Assembly (NCBI GenBank): GCA_910589415.1
Contig: OU342630.1
Span: 82,208,186 to 82,272,185 of the forward strand
Direction: 5' to 3'
DNA from: Malachius bipustulatus
Taxonomy: Eukaryota > Arthropoda > Insecta > Coleoptera > Melyridae
DNA: 64,000 nt
Part shown: positions 59,808 to 64,000 of the stretch, one piece after another
Numbering within the stretch: position 1 is the first letter of the stretch
Layout of the letters: the number at the start of each line of letters is the position of its first letter
Translations under genes and position numbers: made by a program
The notes under the pieces: generated by a model
Database searches by the model: none
The model's input: the letters and a program-made list of their open reading frames with translations, nothing else
Told to the model about the DNA's origin: nothing

Positions 59808-60586
59808 AAAAAACCGTTTCCATTCCTGCGAAGTGTAGTTTTTGGGAAAATTTGTAACTTTATACAACTTTCTTACCAATTTTTGTAAATATAATTTTTC
59901 ACGTAGGTAAGTACAAACAATATTTACCGAGATACCTACCTACATGATTTCATCCCTTAAATTCAAGATGGCGGTCATCCCTTGCGAAACTTTCCCCCCG
60001 AGCGGGTTACTCGAGTGGCGGCCTGCCTAACAATAAACTTTCATCCATCTTTTAATTACTTGGCACAATTTAAAAGTACCTATACTATTTGAGTGATCTC
60101 AATATCTATAAAAATTCTTCATTACCAATTATTATTGATCGTAAATGCCTTTTTATCTTATTTTACATGACAAAACAAGGTCAAGGAGTAAGTAAATATT
60201 ATCTATTATCTTGCTGTCTGAGTTGCATTTGTTTAGAAACCTATTTATAAGTATAATTATTACTTGCAATTTTTATTAGAGATGATAGTAAATAAATATT
60301 GTATATCCTGACCACATCGATAGTTACGCGCACATCGTTAATTGTTTGGATCCAAAGATTGGCAAATTATGAAAGACAGATTTAAAAAAAAAATCAGACA
60401 GTGATGTCAGTTTTAAAGAATAGAGATCAGAAATAGTTTCACCCAGAAAATACTCAAATTTTTTTCGTCCAGTCGAATGTTATTCTGACTCCAGTGTATT
60501 GCATATTATAATATTCATATCGAGATTGCTTATTATTCGTGTGCGATATACCTAACCTACAGTAATCATTTAAATTTGCAATGTAA

Positions 60587-60748
60587 CCAATAACGAGTTC
60601 GCGATTAGGCACAACAGAGAACAGAGAAACGGTTAGTTCTACCAGTACCGGTCAAGTGGACACAGCGGGTTGTTCACGTTTCCTTCTAAGTCTTACTTAT
60701 CGTACGCTCTTGTAAAGTGCCAAGGTTCCTCGACAATGGCGAAAACAG
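60587..60748 (+). promoter_or_regulatory. Candidate promoter, 5' UTR and very short first coding exon of a host gene
   Basis: A CCAAT box (60587-60591) precedes a local GC-richer patch with CGGTTAGTTCTACCAGTACC and TTCACGTTTCC. An ATG at 60736-60738 in good context (GACA before it) begins ATG GCG AAA ACA G and meets a donor-type CAG|GTGATT at 60749. That gives a 13-base coding piece, MAKT plus one base. Such short first exons before long introns are common in insects. The rest of the gene would lie beyond 64000. Chance is possible. Confidence 0.35.
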
Positions 60749-60754
60749 GTGATT

Positions 60755-61905
60755 AAATTATTATATTTCTATAAGTAGATTCTCCTGCGTGTAATATTGC
60801 AATGAATATCAACTCCTAAACTGTAAATAAAATTTAACAAAAATTAGCTACTGTTCATCAGTTTGACGATAAGTGTTACATACTTATATCTTGAAGAATT
60901 TTTTTTAACTTTGATAAGGTCCTTTCAGCTATAGGTACCAATATTTTAGGATGGTGTGAATTTTTATGTTTTTCATTTGCCTATGCTATAAGTCAGTTGG
61001 TAGCAACTAAATTGTCCCGATTATAGTTTCTTGAATATTTAAAATTCTATCTGGAAATTTTTTGTTTTTATGTAATGTTGTCTTTTTTCCAAAGATAATG
61101 TCGTGTACTGTATGAACAAGTTCAAAGGTACCTTCTGTTTTAGAATTTAACTAACGCGTTTGCCATTGAAATATTTATACCTAACTGTATCAATAATAGT
61201 AATTATTAATTGCAACATTCATACTGTTACTATACAACTTTTTCAATTTATCTGACGATTGATAAGACTAACCCATGAGTAAAGAATGAATAACATTATT
61301 AACCAGCCCTGTTATATGAACCCATATTCAATACAATTTTATAATTTTCAAAAAACTAAAATACCTATAGGTAAGTAGGTACCTACCTGCATTATAAGAA
61401 AAATACTTCGGTCAAACCCAGAATTGAACTTATTATAGCTTTTTCCTAATTAAATATGTTCTGATGTCGTTTATTAAGTACCCTAATGAAAATTCGTGTA
61501 ACTGCGATTGGGTATAATATAACAATACATTTTCTAGGTCTCTAGGTGTTAAATATCTAATAATAATTGTTCAATTGTTTTTGTCTATGCGATAATTTTA
61601 TTAAGGATTGGTTTGTAAGTTGAATATAACAATAATTGACATAATGCATTCAGTTCATTATTTGAATGATGTTCTATTGTTGAATAATTATTTAAACTTC
61701 AATATCAATGAAAATTTTGAAATTTGAAAATATAGAAGGACGAAACTTAGATACCGCAAAACTTTTATCAAATCAGCTTGATAAGAATATACTTATAAAA
61801 AAATGATAATATCTTTTTGAAATCGTTTTATTAGGTACAGAAACATTTTAAAATAAGGCATTCAAAATTGTTTCATGATGAATTCCGTAAAAACTGTAAT
61901 ATTTA
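60755..61905. other. AT-rich stretch, no gene recognised
   Basis: If the first-exon call at 60748 is right, this would be intron. Confidence 0.35.
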
Positions 61906-61908
61906 TAT

Positions 61909-62195
61909 ACAGGGTCTTTCAATAAAAACTCCCAGGCAAATTATTTCGACAACTAAAAGTGAAATGTGAATTCTGTAGGTAAACCGCCAGTTTTTAGCAT
62001 CTATGATTGACTTCACAACTGTGTAAAAAATGTGTTTGAATAATACAAGATATAGGTGGCGCCACGGTGCATATAATTTTTTCGATGACAGGAACTTTTA
62101 AATGTTGTGGGTCTTAAAGATACTTATAATTTTTATTAAATTATGTTTAATGTTTATGGACACTAAATTTATGGAATGTTTATGGACACTAAACA
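61909..62195. repeat. Unpaired TACAGGG terminus and an 18-bp direct repeat
   Basis: TATACAGGGTCTTTCAATAAAAACTCCC starts at 61909, without a detectable right end. ATGTTTATGGACACTAAA occurs at about 62150 and 62178. Confidence 0.5.
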
Positions 62196-62323
62196 CTTGA
62201 TTATATCATTTACTAATACAGGATGTTGCAGATATACATATAGGTATGAGCCAAATTATGAGATATACTCTCATAAATCAAAAAAAGTTGAAAATATTCA
62301 TTTCAAAAACGATGTGTCTATGA

Positions 62324-63345
62324 AAAAAAATCATAGTGAAAATTGAGTGACCTGAAAAAAATTAACCCACCGAAAACGTAAGCATTACTCAGAAAAACTC
62401 AAACGTTTATTGCCCTTATTAATTGCCTAATGCCACGTTTAATAGGTCGATTATGCCCACTCAAAATGAAAATTTTCCGACGTTTGTTGAACATGTTCAA
62501 TTTTGAAAATTTTTGTCCTCTATGGTAATATGAATAAGGGGAACACGAAATAATGCGGATTTCAATTACGTTTATTTACAATACCTACGTATATTAAGCC
62601 CACGGTGCGATGACATGTTATTAAGATTTTATTATAAAAAGAAAAAAAATTGTTCAAACACGAATTTTCGCATCTATAATTATTATTATTCGTGTTTCAG
62701 ATATTTTTTTTTTTTTTTTTTTTAATAAGAACTATATAACATGTTATCATCGTATGCTTAATATGCTTATAGGTACTGATGCGTAAATAAACGTAATTGA
62801 AACCCATTTCTTATGTATTATTGTTCATATATTACCATAGGACGATTATTTTCAAAATTAGACATTTTTCACTAACATTTGAAAATTTTCATTTGGAGTG
62901 GGTATAATCTCATGAACGTGTTTACAGATATTTTAATGGAAAGTGTTCAAAAGACGTGGCCCGCTTGATCCCACCAAGATCAAGACCGGGCAGATATACA
63001 CGTCGAGCCGCAGACGCTCATCCGTATCAGGTTCAGCTCGTTACACCTCGTACCACCCTATTTCAGACTTCTTTTATGTACAGAACCGCATCACTTTGGA
63101 ATAGCATTCCAAAGGGCGTGTTTCCCGAAGTATATACAACTTACAGAGATTCAAGGCCAACGTGAATCGATATCTCCGCTCATGCACCGCTCCCAGAGCG
63201 TCATAGGGATTTCCCTGCAGTGCATGTGCATTTTCAATAAAAAAAAATAAGGGTATTAAACGTAGAATAAGTTTTTCTGAATAATGTTCACGTTTTCTGT
63301 GCGTGATTTCTTTTATGGTCACTTAGTTATCACGATGATTTTTTT
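62324..63345. mobile_element. Foldback split by a truncated LINE
   Basis: The left arm runs from 62324 (AAAAAAATCATAGTGAAAATTG) to about 62690. The right arm runs from there to about 63345 but is interrupted between 62920 and 63250. TCAGAAAAACTCAAACGTTTATTGCCC (62391-62417) pairs with sequence at 63250-63280, beyond the LINE, while CACTCAAAATGAAAATTTTC pairs with 62883-62905, before it. A poly-T run marks the centre. Confidence 0.82.
62921..63249 (+). mobile_element. 5'-truncated copy of the 47-kb LINE family
   Basis: The 330 bases match the last 330 bases of the LINE at 47179-50508 almost exactly (inverse orientation), including the C-terminal RT sequence (ARLIPPRSRPGRYTRR, SLWNSIPKGVFPEVY) and a poly(A) end at about 63238-63249. 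A one-base-scale indel near 63135 puts the final codons out of frame. Such identity implies recent activity of the family. Confidence 0.9.
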
Positions 63346-63597
63346 AAATACTAAAATCGGAGAAAAAATATCTTCTATAATATGCAAAGAACAATTCCAA
63401 AATTGCAACTCTAAGAAAAAGACGTTATTCTGAAACATTTATAACGTAGATGTTTATTCCCAAAAAAGGAACAATTTTTTTAAAATTTTCTTATTGAATG
63501 TAACAATTTCTTCAAAAATCATAAAATGGCTAATAACTAACTCTAAAACTGGAGACAATCGGACCACTGCGTATGTTTTTTTTTCGTTCCAAATAAA

Positions 63598-63609
63598 CCC
63601 CCCCCCCCC
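63598..63609. repeat. 12-base C homopolymer
   Basis: A run of Cs precedes CTTCCAAAGTG. A similar 11-base run is at about 10036. GGGCCACCCTGTA at 63642-63654 is a right-hand terminus of the TACAGGGTG class. Confidence 0.9.
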
Positions 63610-63693
63610 TTCCAAAGTGTTTCGTTTTATCCATCACTTCTGGGCCACCCTGTACTATATATAGATACTGCGGGTACCTATGCATACAGGGTG

Positions 63694-64000
63694 AGGCGCG
63701 AAAACTTCTGGGCATTTTTATAAGTGTTGGGAGTAGAAGTCTAAAAATTATTAAATATTGTAAGATTTTAATTTCGACGAGCTGAACTAACATATTTACA
63801 ACCCCACACCACTGACGGTTATACCGAGAGCTGCTATCAACTTTCTTATTTTAAATATGACCACATATATATGTTAATACAGTTGCAGATTGCCTGAAAA
63901 AATGTTTAAAAAATGGTGTTTTTAGTTCAAATCTGTAACGAGTGACTTTTGAGTTATAAATAAATGAAAATCTCAATTTTCCATTTTCAAAGCACGGGTC
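63694..64000. mobile_element. Partial foldback of the B1/B2 type, cut by the window end
   Basis: It starts TACAGGGTGAGGCGCGAAAA. From 63882 the core phrases GCAGATTGCCTGAAAAAATG and GAGTTATAAATAAATGAAAATC follow the order in the arms of 42606-43464. The second arm would lie beyond the window. Confidence 0.65.

Overview
This is eukaryotic, AT-rich, repeat-dominated DNA, most likely an intergenic or intronic stretch of an insect genome. The evidence is the set of resident elements: a 17.6/297-type (errantivirus-like) LTR retrotransposon with a tRNA-Ser-like primer site, jockey-superfamily LINEs, a decayed Tc1/mariner transposase, a Crypton-like tyrosine-recombinase fragment, and many foldback elements that start TACAGGGTG. 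Short TAGG/CCTA runs are scattered throughout. The species cannot be fixed from this; hemipteran or beetle is a guess. There is no bacterial-style operon, CRISPR array or rRNA, and no complete host gene. A few candidate host exons are listed with low confidence.

Layout. 1-5285 is the 5' part, on the minus strand, of a Ty3/gypsy-class retroelement. In element order it has an LTR (about 4778-5285), a primer-binding site, a long leader with a roughly 48-bp tandem repeat, gag, and pol in the -1 frame with protease, reverse transcriptase and RNase H; integrase and anything beyond lie outside the window. It sits at the left end of a TA-flanked MITE (about 5304-8120) that also received two foldback insertions (5466-6238 and 6387-7759). 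8.1-20.6 kb holds degenerate foldbacks, a LINE tail, a possible SINE, a cluster of a TGGTTCAGGAT motif, a transposase fossil and a Crypton-like remnant between inverted 15-mers. 20.6-25.4 kb has two more LINE copies, one an intact C-terminal RT frame on the plus strand and one broken on the minus strand. 25.4-41 kb is mostly unassigned AT-rich sequence with one young foldback (32485-33366) and a direct duplication near 35.2-35.7 kb.

41-53 kb is a stack of nested insertions: a foldback (about 41255-43897) holding another foldback (42606-43464), a foldback (about 46722-50930) split by a nearly full-length LINE (47179-50508), and a second copy of the MITE (51131-52713) split by a palindromic element (51170-52182). 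54.6-57.7 kb is a 3.07-kb FB-like foldback whose arms are built from about 155-bp tandem units. The last 6 kb has two strong hairpins, a candidate promoter plus first exon (60587-60748), and a foldback (62324-63345) split by a truncated copy of the same LINE family seen at 47-50 kb.

The autonomous LTR element and LINEs supply copying machinery. The many protein-less foldbacks and MITEs are presumably mobilised in trans. The strongest observations are the recurrent modular foldback family, whose cores are shared while ends differ, the order of insertion that the nesting reveals, and the tandem-armed foldback.
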